64,000 nucleotides of DNA from Chloroflexota bacterium (GCA_029262735.1 JAJCYY010000106.1:30099-94098), one strand, 5' to 3'; counted from the stretch's first letter, positions 43,013-51,264 are shown. Numbers and translations are program-made. The notes: generated from the letters alone by a model not told the origin.

Positions 43013-44176
43013 ATGAAGGTAACCCGGATTACGAACATGCCGGTGCAGGATGAAGCCGGACGAATTTACTACATCGTCAGGGTGGACACGGACGCCGGAA
43101 TCCACGGCCTTGGAGAGGTGGGAATAAGCAAGTGGGGCCGCGCTATCTCCAGTGCAGTAGACCACCTTGCGGAGCTCGTGATCGGTGCTGACCCGTGGGA
43201 GACGGAGCGCCTTTGGCAGGAGATGTTCCGGTCCGGCTTCTTCCCGGCCGACAAGGTGTATTGCTGCGCCATCAGCGCCATCGATATCGCACTCTGGGAC
43301 ATCAAGGGGAAATCGGTAGACATGCCGGTTTACAAACTGCTTGGAGGACCGGTCCGCAACAAGATTGTCTGCTACCCGCACACACAGGGGAGTTCTCTGG
43401 ATGAGCTTGTGGACAACTGCAAACAGGCTGTTGACGAAGGCTGGAAGTTCGTGCGCTGGGGGCAGCCCGAAACAGGCGGAGAGCTTGAAGGGTCAGGAAT
43501 CAGCGAACTCGAGCCGGTGAAGTCGATGCGCATGGCTGTCGAGCAAATGACGAAGGTGCGGGAAGCCGTCGGCCCGGAGATACAGATCTGTTTCGATGTG
43601 CACACTCGACTGGACACAGCCCATGTTGTCCAGATGTGTAGGGATCTTGAGCCGCTGAAGCCGTTCTTCATAGAGGACCCGATTCGCTCCGAAAACCAGG
43701 GCAGTTACCGCAACCTCCGGAGGCAGGTGAACCTGCCGATTGCGGCCGGTGAGCAGTGGGCTTCAAAGTGGCCGTTCCGGGAGGTTATCGAGGAAGAGCT
43801 GATCGACTACGCGCGAATCGACCTGTGCATTGTCGGCGGCATCACCGAAGCGCTTAAGATCACGCACTGGGCCGAGACGCACTACATTGACATCGTTCCA
43901 CACAACCCGCTCGGCCCGGTAAGCGCGGCGGCGTGCGTGGCGCTCACGATGGCGTCGTCCAATGTCGGGGTGCAGGAGATGCCTCGAAGACCCGGCTCGT
44001 ACGCGACTGAGCTGTTCCCGCAGCAGATCGAATGGGAAGACGGATTCGCATGGTGCCCAGACATGCCGGGACTCGGCGTAGATATTGACATGGACGCTGC
44101 GGAGCGGGCGGCAGTCGATCCGCACGGCTGGCTGCCAAGACTACGTAGAGAGGATGGAGCGATCACGAACTGGTGA
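43013..44176 (+). CDS. Enolase-superfamily protein C, galactonate/mannonate dehydratase-like
   Basis: A 387-aa enzyme in the acid-sugar dehydratase part of the superfamily. Asp195-x-His197 ('FDVHTRLD'), Glu221 ('FIEDPIRSENQG') and Glu247 ('AAGEQW') fit the D-x-H variant seen in galactonate and mannonate dehydratases. His in 'VPHNPLGPVSAAACV' is present. The usual Lys-x-Lys is replaced by Phe-Val-Arg ('WKFVRWG', Arg148), as some dehydratase subgroups allow. The open frame reaches back to 42401, but that part overlaps the MaoC gene and is not protein-like; ATG 43013 aligns with family N-termini. A strong terminator follows. Confidence 0.88.
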   Translation: MKVTRITNMPVQDEAGRIYYIVRVDTDAGIHGLGEVGISKWGRAISSAVDHLAELVIGADPWETERLWQEMFRSGFFPADKVYCCAISAIDIALWDIKGKSVDMPVYKLLGGPVRNKIVCYPHTQGSSLDELVDNCKQAVDEGWKFVRWGQPETGGELEGSGISELEPVKSMRMAVEQMTKVREAVGPEIQICFDVHTRLDTAHVVQMCRDLEPLKPFFIEDPIRSENQGSYRNLRRQVNLPIAAGEQWASKWPFREVIEEELIDYARIDLCIVGGITEALKITHWAETHYIDIVPHNPLGPVSAAACVALTMASSNVGVQEMPRRPGSYATELFPQQIEWEDGFAWCPDMPGLGVDIDMDAAERAAVDPHGWLPRLRREDGAITNW

Positions 44177-44224
44177 TGTTCCGGTAACGCTTCCGGCTGC
44201 AACCTTGCCAGTACGCAAGGGGGA

Positions 44225-44254
44225 ATGCCCGGCAGTGTTAAATCTGCCGGGCAT
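44225..44254 (+). terminator. Rho-independent terminator of enolase-superfamily gene C
   Basis: ATGCCCGGCAG (44225-44235) pairs perfectly with CTGCCGGGCAT (44244-44254), an 11-bp stem with an 8-base loop. TTTTTCTTTTT follows. It lies 49 bases after the stop. Confidence 0.9.
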
Positions 44255-44288
44255 TTTTCTTTTTCAGACGAAAGTTCGAGGGGACCCG

Positions 44289-44546
44289 ATGCCGTTTATG
44301 TACAAGCCCTCGCTGTGGGGCTTCACCGCCAGCGCAATGTTCATTGTGCTGACAATCATCGAGCTGCAGAATTCGAGCTGGGTTGACGCGGTCATGTGGG
44401 GAATGTTGGCATTCTCATTTACGGTCAAGTACCTGCCAAAATTCCTGATCTTTAGCCTCCCGGGCGCGATGGTCTCGCTGGTGACACTCGTCGCAGGCAG
44501 CGCCATGTTTGCCGCGGACGCGGCAGACAAGCTCGGCAAGAACTGA
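44289..44546 (+). CDS. Small membrane protein, 85 aa
   Basis: An 85-aa protein with three short hydrophobic segments: 'LWGFTASAMFIVLTIIE', 'VMWGMLAFSFTVKYLP' and 'PGAMVSLVTLVAGSAMFAA'. A charged C-terminus follows. The frame extends upstream through the terminator, so the ATG at 44289, with GAGGGG about 5 bases before it, is the natural start. I do not recognise a family. It lies directly behind the terminator of enolase-superfamily gene C and convergent to the VOC gene. Confidence 0.65.
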   Translation: MPFMYKPSLWGFTASAMFIVLTIIELQNSSWVDAVMWGMLAFSFTVKYLPKFLIFSLPGAMVSLVTLVAGSAMFAADAADKLGKN

Positions 44547-44616
44547 GTTTGTGATCGAACGTCTGAGTGTCCCGGTCAGGGTTATGCCCGGTCGAATGGC
44601 CTGCTGTTTCCGACTA

Positions 44617-44970
44617 CTACTCTGACTTGACCAGCCCTACGATGTTTCCGGCGGGATCTGAGAACTGGGCGAAGGTCACCATGTTCGGAATCTCTGTCGG
44701 AGGCATCGTGATCTTGCCACCGGCAGCTTCAACCTCTTTCAGCACGGCATCAAGGTCCTGCACACCGGCGTAGACCGTGACGAAGCTCGACCCGTCCTGC
44801 GTTGAGCCGACGCCTCCACCGACGCCGCCGTCTCCGGCATCGGTGTCAATCACTCCATAGTTCATTGGATTGTCTGAAGAGATCTTCCATCCCATGACCT
44901 TCGAGTAAAAACTCTTTAGCGCCTCGCCGTCTTTACCCATCAACTCAAAATGGACTATCGGGTATCCCAT
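44617..44970 (-). CDS. VOC-family (glyoxalase/dioxygenase fold) protein
   Basis: A 117-aa protein with the beta-alpha-beta-beta-beta modules of the vicinal oxygen chelate fold: 'PIVHFELMGKDGEALKSFY', then 'VTVYAGVQDLDAVLKEVEAAGG', and 'FSDPAGNIVGLV' at the end. The canonical metal ligands (His near the N-terminus, Glu near the end) are only partly present. Of two in-frame ATGs, 44970 is chosen because GGAG lies 7 bases upstream; 44976 would abut it. The ArsR gene is 170 bases upstream on the same strand, and such pairs are common, so shared regulation is possible. Confidence 0.8.
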   Translation of the reverse strand: MGYPIVHFELMGKDGEALKSFYSKVMGWKISSDNPMNYGVIDTDAGDGGVGGGVGSTQDGSSFVTVYAGVQDLDAVLKEVEAAGGKITMPPTEIPNMVTFAQFSDPAGNIVGLVKSE

Positions 44971-45140
44971 TTGCATCTCCGTTTTCTACGCGGCTTTTAC
45001 CGACCAGGATTCGTGCGATGTTGCGCCAGAACCGGGATCGCGCGCCCGTGATCGAGCGGTTACCGGGGCGAGGGAGGATTAAAGCACAGGCAATGAGCCG
45101 CAGCAACCGGCGATGCGGCGGAACACCGGTGTGAATGCGT

Positions 45141-45416
45141 TCAAGGCGAACGGTCGACGCGTTCATCTTCGAGAACGTCGCGTAAACGGCCTAAAGACTC
45201 TTCGTGAACGCGATAGAACCTGTAGCGGCCCTCCCGCCTTTCGACCAGCAGTCCGGCGTCTCTCAAGACCCTGAGATGCTGTGAAACCGCAGGCCACGAT
45301 ACTGTGAAGTTGGCAGCAATCTCGCCTGCGTTTAACTCACGGTCCCACACAAGTCGAAGAATCTGCCTGCGAATAGGCGCTGCGACTACTCTGAAAGGGT
45401 CATGCATGTAATTCAT
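45141..45416 (-). CDS. ArsR-family transcriptional regulator
   Basis: A 91-aa winged-helix repressor. The helix-turn-helix reads 'NAGEIAANFTVSWPAVSQHLRVLRDAGLL' in pattern, followed by wing residues 'ERREGRYRFYRV'. No cysteine metal site is visible, so metal sensing of the ArsR/SmtB type is unlikely. ATG is possible at 45416 or 45407; neither has a ribosome-binding site. The length is typical of short ArsR proteins linked to VOC or SRPBCC genes. A 28-base palindrome covers the start codon, so the gene is probably self-repressed. Confidence 0.85.
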   Translation of the reverse strand: MNYMHDPFRVVAAPIRRQILRLVWDRELNAGEIAANFTVSWPAVSQHLRVLRDAGLLVERREGRYRFYRVHEESLGRLRDVLEDERVDRSP

Positions 45417-45438
45417 TTAAGTGATCGCTTAAATGAAT
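45411..45438. promoter_or_regulatory. Palindromic operator at the ArsR start
   Basis: ATTCATTTAAG at 45411-45421 is mirrored exactly by CTTAAATGAAT at 45428-45438; the central six bases (TGATCG) have one mismatched pair. The site overlaps the first ATG of the ArsR gene and lies 3 bases upstream of the second. Its size and symmetry suit an ArsR-family dimer. Autorepression is inferred. Confidence 0.7.
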
Positions 45439-45510
45439 GTCAAGTGACGGGAACCGACAGCACTTTCGAGAGCCACGAAGAGTGGGTTCCAGTAGCCGAA
45501 AAAGCAAGCT

Positions 45511-46248
45511 TTAGCCCGCCTTGGACACGCCGAAACCGCCGCTACCGATTCCGCCCTTACCCGTCGACATTGTCTGTATGCCGCGGGGCTTCGGGTCCGG
45601 ACTGGGATCGGATTCGGCCGGTGCTTCAGGTTTGGAGTCTGGGCTGGGAGACGCTGACATGTTCATCTGCTTCACGGCAGAATCTATCTCCATGTCACGC
45701 CCCTGCTCTACGACCTTCCAGATCGCCTCGAGAACCCGCTTGAAACCCGGATCGATCCAGTGAATCCCGCGAGCCACGCTCTGGACCACATCGACAAATC
45801 CGGTACCGGCCTCCACGTTTTCCGTCAGCGCATAAGACCAGGCAACCCCGAACATGCGCGCATAGCGTTTCACATCGACCCCTGCAAGCTGGTCTACGAT
45901 TATCAGGATGCCGCTTTCAGGACAGGCCTTGCTCACATTCCTGGCTATGTCCAGGCCGGCGAGCGAACCGCCAAGATGGATGTAGATAGCTGCGACATCA
46001 GCCTCTTCGGTGACCATTTTTTCAACGGTCGTTATCTCATCCTGGGTGACCGCTGCAAGCTGAACCTCGGTGGAGCCGGAGATTTTAGAGGTCAGAACGG
46101 TACGCATAGGACCGGGGGTTGCGATAAGCACCCTGGCGGCAGGAAGCGTCTTCGCCGCGGGCAACTGCTTGCCTGGCCTGACGTCTTCAACTGACCGCAC
46201 CGGGGCCAGATGCGAAACTCGCCTCCGCCTTTTGATCCTACGTGCCAA
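45511..46248 (-). CDS. Atypical receiver-domain protein without output domain
   Basis: A 245-aa protein. A basic N-terminus (R-R-I-K-R-R-R-R) and linker lead to a receiver-like fold at about 37-165, ending in 'VARGIHWIDPG' as in NarL-type receivers. The phospho-acceptor position is His91 ('IYIHLGGSLAG'), and the conserved Lys is Thr142, so it cannot work as a normal receiver. This resembles the atypical receivers of CpaE/TadZ. No ATPase follows, only a Pro/Ser/Asp-rich tail ending in Gly-rich 'TGKGGIGSGGFG'. TTG is the start, with AGGAGC 7 bases upstream. The function is unknown; a protein-binding scaffold is plausible. Confidence 0.65.
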   Translation of the reverse strand: MARRIKRRRRVSHLAPVRSVEDVRPGKQLPAAKTLPAARVLIATPGPMRTVLTSKISGSTEVQLAAVTQDEITTVEKMVTEEADVAAIYIHLGGSLAGLDIARNVSKACPESGILIIVDQLAGVDVKRYARMFGVAWSYALTENVEAGTGFVDVVQSVARGIHWIDPGFKRVLEAIWKVVEQGRDMEIDSAVKQMNMSASPSPDSKPEAPAESDPSPDPKPRGIQTMSTGKGGIGSGGFGVSKAG

Positions 46249-46462
46249 CTCTTGCTCCTGTTATCTGATGCAGCAGATGCATCGATACTAGGTCTAGGTT
46301 GCACGCAGCCGCGAATCCTGTTGTGCGGGTAGACCGGTTGGCAACCGGGAAACATACCGAACCCAACCTGTCGGCAATTGCTACGGGTTTCTACCGCTTC
46401 TGCTGCCGTTTCCGGCATGAGACTGCAAAACGCGGCGCAGAATCGGGCCGAACACCGACGGG

Positions 46463-46855
46463 TCAGTAGATACTCTCAGGCATTATCTTGACGATAAGCC
46501 GTGGCTTGTCCGGATTGTGATTCGGATACGGACGAACGCCGTTGTATTTTTCAGACAGATCGTCGATGTGGTCGCGGGCGTTCTCTTCTGTAATTTCGAC
46601 TACCCGACCTCGAACATTAAGGACTCGCGAATACGGATTTTCCGGGTCGTAAACACCGACAGCCACTCTAGGATCACGTCTCATGTTCCGGGTTTTGACG
46701 CGGGCTACTTGCGTATTGATCACAACATGTTCGCCGTCGGTATCGACCCAGACCGGTGAGATATGCGGCGAGCCGTCTTTCATCACCGTGACCAGTTGGG
46801 CAAGGTGCTTTTCTCTCAGCAGCTTCACCTGCTCGTGGTCTAATTGTGCCGACAT
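46463..46855 (-). CDS. PPOX-class (F420- or FMN-binding) oxidoreductase
   Basis: A 130-aa split-barrel flavin/deazaflavin-binding protein of the pyridoxamine-phosphate-oxidase-like group. Its shape, 'LVTVMKDGSPHISPVWVDTDG', 'KTRNMRRDPRVAVGVYD' and 'VRGRVVEIT', matches the F420-dependent reductase subfamily. The frame opens at 46912, but ATG 46855 has GGAGG 8 bases upstream. No other F420-related gene is seen here, so cofactor choice is inferred. Confidence 0.83.
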   Translation of the reverse strand: MSAQLDHEQVKLLREKHLAQLVTVMKDGSPHISPVWVDTDGEHVVINTQVARVKTRNMRRDPRVAVGVYDPENPYSRVLNVRGRVVEITEENARDHIDDLSEKYNGVRPYPNHNPDKPRLIVKIMPESIY

Positions 46856-46934
46856 GATGTGCCTCCGCTTCCCTGGTTGAATAGCGGAATGGTACTCCGG
46901 TGGGCAGAACAAAGGCCGAGCGCAACCGAAATAT

Positions 46935-47678
46935 TCACTCGAGCAAGATTGATGAGGTCAGTTCGAGTGGGAGCGTCCGTGCAATTGACGATTGAGGCCT
47001 TCTGTCTGAGGTAATCCGCAGCGTCACATGGTCGCGTGCTACCAGAGCCTCATCAGAGGCGTCGACGTACGGATCAGACAAACCGGATCCCAGGTCAAAC
47101 CAGCCGTTCGCCAGGTCTTCCGGGTGAAGCCAGACAGTGATCTCAGCCCGTTCGTCGCTGTCGAGCACGTTGTCACCGTCGTCGTCTCCGGGGAACGTCA
47201 CGGTCCAGGCTGCCGACGACGTACTGAAGTTCTCGCTGATCACAGAGATGACCGTTCCAATCTGATTGGTGGAGAAGTCCGGGTCAACGCCGGTGCTGTC
47301 AATCGTGTACGGCGGCGTTAGGTCGAGGTTGTCAGACAGATCAGAGGAGACGACGAACTTGAGAGTCGCAACAGCCTGTATGTCACTGCCGGTCAGGTCG
47401 ATTATGTTGTTGCCGTCGATGTCGATATCACCTCGTGTCGCGATCACGGGTCCGCGGAACTGGATCGTTCCTATGGCATGCTCAAGGCCGCGGTTCGCTG
47501 CCTGTGTGCCCGCCTCTGCCGCATCTCCGCTGAGTGTCATCAGGGCGATCGCAGACAGGGTGGCGACAACGGACGCGGCGACCATGAAGATGGCGACTTC
47601 GATGGTCGAGAAGCCACGTTGAGCTATGTTTCGGGCAGTTGCACGCCTGTTCACACCCTTACGTTCGGGTACCCGCAT
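46935..47678 (-). CDS. Archaellin-like / type IV prepilin-like protein
   Basis: A 247-aa exported filament-type protein. The basic leader ends 'NIAQRG', then 'FSTIEVAIFMVAASVVATL': cleavage after Gly22 leaves Phe+1 and Glu+5, the class III/IV prepilin pattern. The ectodomain has 'IQFRGPVIATRGDID' and 'LDLTPPY', which resemble archaellins and the archaellin homologs known from Chloroflexota. A Ca-loop-like 'GDDDGDNVLDSDE' follows. No archaellum or pilus motor gene is in the window. No ribosome-binding site precedes ATG 47678; GTG 47654 is an alternative start. Confidence 0.68.
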   Translation of the reverse strand: MRVPERKGVNRRATARNIAQRGFSTIEVAIFMVAASVVATLSAIALMTLSGDAAEAGTQAANRGLEHAIGTIQFRGPVIATRGDIDIDGNNIIDLTGSDIQAVATLKFVVSSDLSDNLDLTPPYTIDSTGVDPDFSTNQIGTVISVISENFSTSSAAWTVTFPGDDDGDNVLDSDERAEITVWLHPEDLANGWFDLGSGLSDPYVDASDEALVARDHVTLRITSDRRPQSSIARTLPLELTSSILLE

Positions 47679-47737
47679 TGGAACGGGCGCCGCTCTTGAG
47701 GTTGGTTCCGGTGTGACGGTATTGCCGGCAACCGAAC

Positions 47738-48502
47738 TCAGTCGATAGTCGCTCCACCGTCGATGACGATGTGCGCTCCCGTCATGAACGAGGACTCATC
47801 TGAAGCCAGGAATGTCACGCCAGAGGCGATTTCGTCAGGTCTGCCCATCCGCTTCATGAGTGAGTCCTGCCCGAACTCGGCGTAGGACTCTTCCGGGTCG
47901 AGACCGAGCGAGGCGATATGCCGGTCGGTCGCCCTCGTCCTGATCGAGCCGGGGCAGATGGCGTTGACCCGAATGTTGTCTTTCGCAAGGTCCATCGCAA
48001 AGCACCTGGTCAACTGGGCGACAGCACCCTTGGACGCGTTGTATGGCACGAACTCGGGTTGCGCGATGAACGAAGATACTGATGCGAGGTTGACGATCAC
48101 GCCACCACCATTCTTCCTGAACTCCGGCAGGCACTCTCGCGTCGTGTTGGCATAGCCAATGACGTTCACTCCGAAGACGCGCTCCCAGTCTTCATTGGTG
48201 ATGGTTTCGACAGTGCCGAAAACAAAGGCTGCGGCGTTGTTTACGAGCACGTTTACCGTTCCGAACTCGGCGACCGTAGCCTCAACTGCGCCTTTCACCG
48301 AGGCGGAATCAGAGGTGTCGGTCATGTGAAACATGGCCCTTCCTCCAGCAGCGTTAATCGACTCGGCGACCTCTTTCCCCGGCCCTTCCTCTAGTTCGGC
48401 GATGGTCACGGCCGCGCCCTCCCCGGCGAAGCGCTCTGCAATCGCTCGACCGATTCCGTTACCCGACCCAGTGACGATGGCGACTCTGTTTTCCAGTAGC
48501 AT
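47738..48502 (-). CDS. Short-chain dehydrogenase/reductase
   Basis: A 254-aa classical SDR. The nucleotide motif T-G-S-G-N-G-I-G is at 11-18, N-N-A-A ('LVNNAAAFV') follows, and the catalytic Ser-Tyr-Lys appear in 'NLASVSSF' and 'YNASKGAV'. An acidic residue after strand 2 ('IAELEEG') suggests NAD. GGAGG lies 9 bases before the ATG. It stands divergent from the Mo enzyme and may share regulation. The substrate is unknown. Confidence 0.9.
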   Translation of the reverse strand: MLLENRVAIVTGSGNGIGRAIAERFAGEGAAVTIAELEEGPGKEVAESINAAGGRAMFHMTDTSDSASVKGAVEATVAEFGTVNVLVNNAAAFVFGTVETITNEDWERVFGVNVIGYANTTRECLPEFRKNGGGVIVNLASVSSFIAQPEFVPYNASKGAVAQLTRCFAMDLAKDNIRVNAICPGSIRTRATDRHIASLGLDPEESYAEFGQDSLMKRMGRPDEIASGVTFLASDESSFMTGAHIVIDGGATID

Positions 48503-48664
48503 GTTGACGTCCTCCCCAGTTCAGAGATTCGTAATGATCTTGGCGGAGAATGAATATACCGCCGGAACGGTGCAGGCGCAGCGCCGGTCTCGTAGTTCGG
48601 CCAACTTGCTCGACGATTGCCATCAGCCAATTAAAATCGGCCATCACCTGGAAGGAACAGAACC

Positions 48665-49270
48665 GTGGTTAGCAGAGGATTCTTCGGCAGGAAAAGAGCT
48701 GAACCGTCTCGACCGGTTCCACCCGGCCAGTATCTCGAAGATGGATTCCCAGTACTCAGTGCCGGTCCAACCCCGCGCGTTGACCTTGCTACGTGGGACT
48801 TCTCCATCGAGTCGGATGGCGAAGTGCTTGATAAGTGGAACTGGGAGCAGCTTCAGGAGCTACCGGCGACCGACATGCACGTGGACATCCACTGCGTCAC
48901 AAAATGGTCGAAGCACGATACAGACTGGCGCGGGGTGACGATCGACGCTCTGCTTGAGTCGGCCGGTCTTTCTGAACCGCCCGGCGACTACGTTATGGCC
49001 TACTCGGACGGAGGATACACAGCGAACCTGCCTGCCGAAGATATCGTCGACGGAAAAGCTCTCATCGCATTCGAATACGACGGCGAGCCAATTGAGCCCG
49101 GACACGGCGGGCCAGTGCGACTGTTTGTGCCACATCTGTACTTCTGGAAGTCTGCAAAGTGGGTCCGCGGATTGCGCTTTATGGATGAGGACGCTCCGGG
49201 TTTCTGGGAGGCCTATGGCTACCACATGTACGGCGACCCGTGGAAAGAACAACGTTACGCCGGTGACTGA
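48665..49270 (+). CDS. Soluble sulfite oxidase-like molybdopterin oxidoreductase
   Basis: A 201-aa protein of the sulfite-oxidase/YedY fold. The Mo-ligand cysteine is in 'VDIHCVTKWSKHD', and 'GGPVRLFVPHLYFWKSAKWVRGL' is the conserved cofactor-pocket strand set. There is no twin-arginine leader and no dimerisation domain, so it is a short cytosolic type. The start is GTG with GGAAGGA about 9 bases upstream. A flavin reductase follows after 86 bases, a pairing that suggests NAD(P)H-driven reduction. Substrate unknown; sulfoxide or N-oxide groups are possible. Confidence 0.87.
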   Translation: MVSRGFFGRKRAEPSRPVPPGQYLEDGFPVLSAGPTPRVDLATWDFSIESDGEVLDKWNWEQLQELPATDMHVDIHCVTKWSKHDTDWRGVTIDALLESAGLSEPPGDYVMAYSDGGYTANLPAEDIVDGKALIAFEYDGEPIEPGHGGPVRLFVPHLYFWKSAKWVRGLRFMDEDAPGFWEAYGYHMYGDPWKEQRYAGD

Positions 49271-49356
49271 CATTGGCCACTCGATCATGAAACTGGGACT
49301 GTTGAATGCCAGTGGCTATGTTTCATCGGCATTTACACCATGAGTTGAGGTCCGAA

Positions 49357-50100
49357 TTGCCTGAAATGGTTAGATGGCAGATTGCTACCGTAGTACGCGT
49401 GCGGACCGAGACTCCACACGTGAAGTCTTTCGAATTTGCTGTGCCGAACTTCCCGAAATACCGGCCCGGTCAGCATGTTGATGTGCGACTGACAGCTCCC
49501 GACGGTTACCAGGCCCAACGGTCGTACTCAATAGCGTCTGCTCCGGACGGACCGGGAAATCTGGAACTCACGGTGGAGTTGATCGACGATGGCGAGGTCT
49601 CACCGTACTTCCATGAAGTGGTCCGGGAAGGCGACCAAGTCGAGCTACGGGGACCGATTGGCGGCCCGTTCACGTGGACGACTGGCCAGGGCGGGCCGCT
49701 GTTGCTGGCGGGCGGTGGATCTGGCGTCGTGCCGTTGATGTCGATGCTCCGGCACCGCGCAGGTATGGGCGAAGACGCTCCCCCTGCTGCACTGCTCTAC
49801 TCCAGCCGGAGCCTGGATGAAGTTATCTATCGGGAAGAGCTGGAGCGAGCGGCGTCGGATGACGATGGATTCGGCCTAACGGTGACGCTTACACGACAAC
49901 AGCCCGAGGGATGGAACGGTCTGTCGAGAAGAGTGGACGCCGCAATGCTGGCCGACGTCCTCGGGACGCTCGGTCACCCTGTACTGGCGTATGTTTGCGG
50001 GTCAAACGGGTTCGTTGAGTCGGTAGCTTCCCTCTTGGTCGATCACGGCCTTCCGCCCGAGAGCATCAGGACAGAGCGGTTTGGTCCGTCTGGCACCTGA
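49357..50100 (+). CDS. Ferredoxin-NADP reductase-type flavoprotein (FAD/NAD domains only)
   Basis: A 247-aa FNR-family reductase. The FAD motif R-S-Y-S is in 'QRSYSIASAP', NAD binding starts at 'LLAGGGSGVVPLMSMLR', and the C-terminal motif is 'AYVCGSNGFVESV'. There is no [2Fe-2S] domain. The first in-frame start (49306) lies before a non-conserved stretch. TTG 49357, with GAGG 6 bases upstream, is chosen; ATG 49366 is the alternative. It probably supplies electrons to the adjacent Mo enzyme. Confidence 0.85.
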   Translation: MPEMVRWQIATVVRVRTETPHVKSFEFAVPNFPKYRPGQHVDVRLTAPDGYQAQRSYSIASAPDGPGNLELTVELIDDGEVSPYFHEVVREGDQVELRGPIGGPFTWTTGQGGPLLLAGGGSGVVPLMSMLRHRAGMGEDAPPAALLYSSRSLDEVIYREELERAASDDDGFGLTVTLTRQQPEGWNGLSRRVDAAMLADVLGTLGHPVLAYVCGSNGFVESVASLLVDHGLPPESIRTERFGPSGT

Positions 50101-50118
50101 GCGTGCTCAATTGACCGG

Positions 50119-51264
50119 TTAGCCAAACCGTTTCACGGAAAATGCCGTCATCTCCGGCTCGCCATTTGAGACCAGCTTCCCGACCTCACGGCCAACCAGC
50201 AGGCAGTGACCAATTCCGCCACCGCCACCGCCTGATGCCACGAACACATTGTCGGTGACTGCTCCGACTACCGGCAGATCGTCTGGAGTCGCGGGTCGGA
50301 AACAGGCAGAGTGTTCGACAACCGGCCAGTCCGCCGCGTCCGGCATCATCGTTTCGGCGTACTCAAGCAGCTTCTGGCTTGCCTCCGCAGTGGGTGTCTT
50401 GTCAAACCCTACCTCTGCGACCGTGGCCGCAACCCACACAAGTCCGTCCCTTTTTTTTACCAGTGAGCAGGGACCGAGAAGGTGCATTGGGAAGCCGACT
50501 CCCTCTGGCGGTTTTAGTCTCAGGATCTCGCCTTTCGAAGGATGTACCGGCACCGAAGCTCCGAGCGGCTCAACCAACTGCGGCGACCACGGCCCGGCAG
50601 CAACGATCACTGATCCGGCTTCGTAGTGACCCTGGTCTGTGTGGACCGTTACGCCCTGATCACCTGAGTCCTCAATAGCCGTAACCGTTGCGGTCTCCAG
50701 TCTCACGCCAACAGAACTGGCGCAGGCAGCCAGCGCCTTGACGAAATTGAGGCTGTCTATGAAGTACGGACCGCGCACGATCGCGCCGCCAAAATCGGTC
50801 GTCCGAAATCGCGAGTCGATGCCGAGAATTTCCTGATCCGAGATGAGATCGGTCTTAAATCCCATATCTGTCCACCGAGCAGCGTACTGAGCGCCAAAGT
50901 CACGTTCCTCTTGCGAGTAGAAGAGCTGGAGAGTCGGCTGATGATCGACCTGGAGGTCGAGACCCGAGATCTTTTCTATCTCCGGCGTCAGCTTCTGGTG
51001 AATGCGATAGGAGAGGAGAGCAATCTCCTGCTGAGCTTCAGGTTTCGCAATGTGACCAGCGGGCAGGTCCCGTTCGATGGTGCCGGTTGACCCCGAACCT
51101 TTGAGCAATGGGTCAAGCCTGCCAAGTGCCCAGCCGGATGCCTCTGTCCCAACTGGAGCCCGGTCCAGCACAACGACTGAATGGCCGTTTTTCGCCAGTT
51201 CCCATGCTGAAGCCAGGCCGAACACGCCAGCGCCAATAACAACTACATCGGGCCGAGTGTTCAT
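50119..51264 (-). CDS. FAD-dependent amine/glycine oxidase-like protein (DAO family)
   Basis: A 381-aa D-amino-acid-oxidase-family flavoprotein. The N-terminal motif is 'VVVIGAGVFGLASAWELA', with Asp ('VLDRA') for the FAD ribose. The C-terminal FAD loop is 'FVASGGGGGGIGHCLLVG'. It should oxidise an amino or N-methyl group with FAD; glycine oxidase or sarcosine oxidase-type substrates are possible. A TTG at 51285 would add seven residues, but ATG 51264 sits right before the FAD fold. Its stop lies 18 bases past the convergent reductase gene. Confidence 0.87.
   Translation of the reverse strand: MNTRPDVVVIGAGVFGLASAWELAKNGHSVVVLDRAPVGTEASGWALGRLDPLLKGSGSTGTIERDLPAGHIAKPEAQQEIALLSYRIHQKLTPEIEKISGLDLQVDHQPTLQLFYSQEERDFGAQYAARWTDMGFKTDLISDQEILGIDSRFRTTDFGGAIVRGPYFIDSLNFVKALAACASSVGVRLETATVTAIEDSGDQGVTVHTDQGHYEAGSVIVAAGPWSPQLVEPLGASVPVHPSKGEILRLKPPEGVGFPMHLLGPCSLVKKRDGLVWVAATVAEVGFDKTPTAEASQKLLEYAETMMPDAADWPVVEHSACFRPATPDDLPVVGAVTDNVFVASGGGGGGIGHCLLVGREVGKLVSNGEPEMTAFSVKRFG

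Noticed and set aside
45511..45570. Walker-A-like 'TGKGGIGSGG' at the end of the pseudo-receiver protein, suggesting a truncated CpaE/TadZ ATPase
   Set aside because: The motif lacks the G-K-T/S ending, the chain stops directly after it, and no ATPase sequence appears in any frame downstream. Probably a Gly-rich tail.
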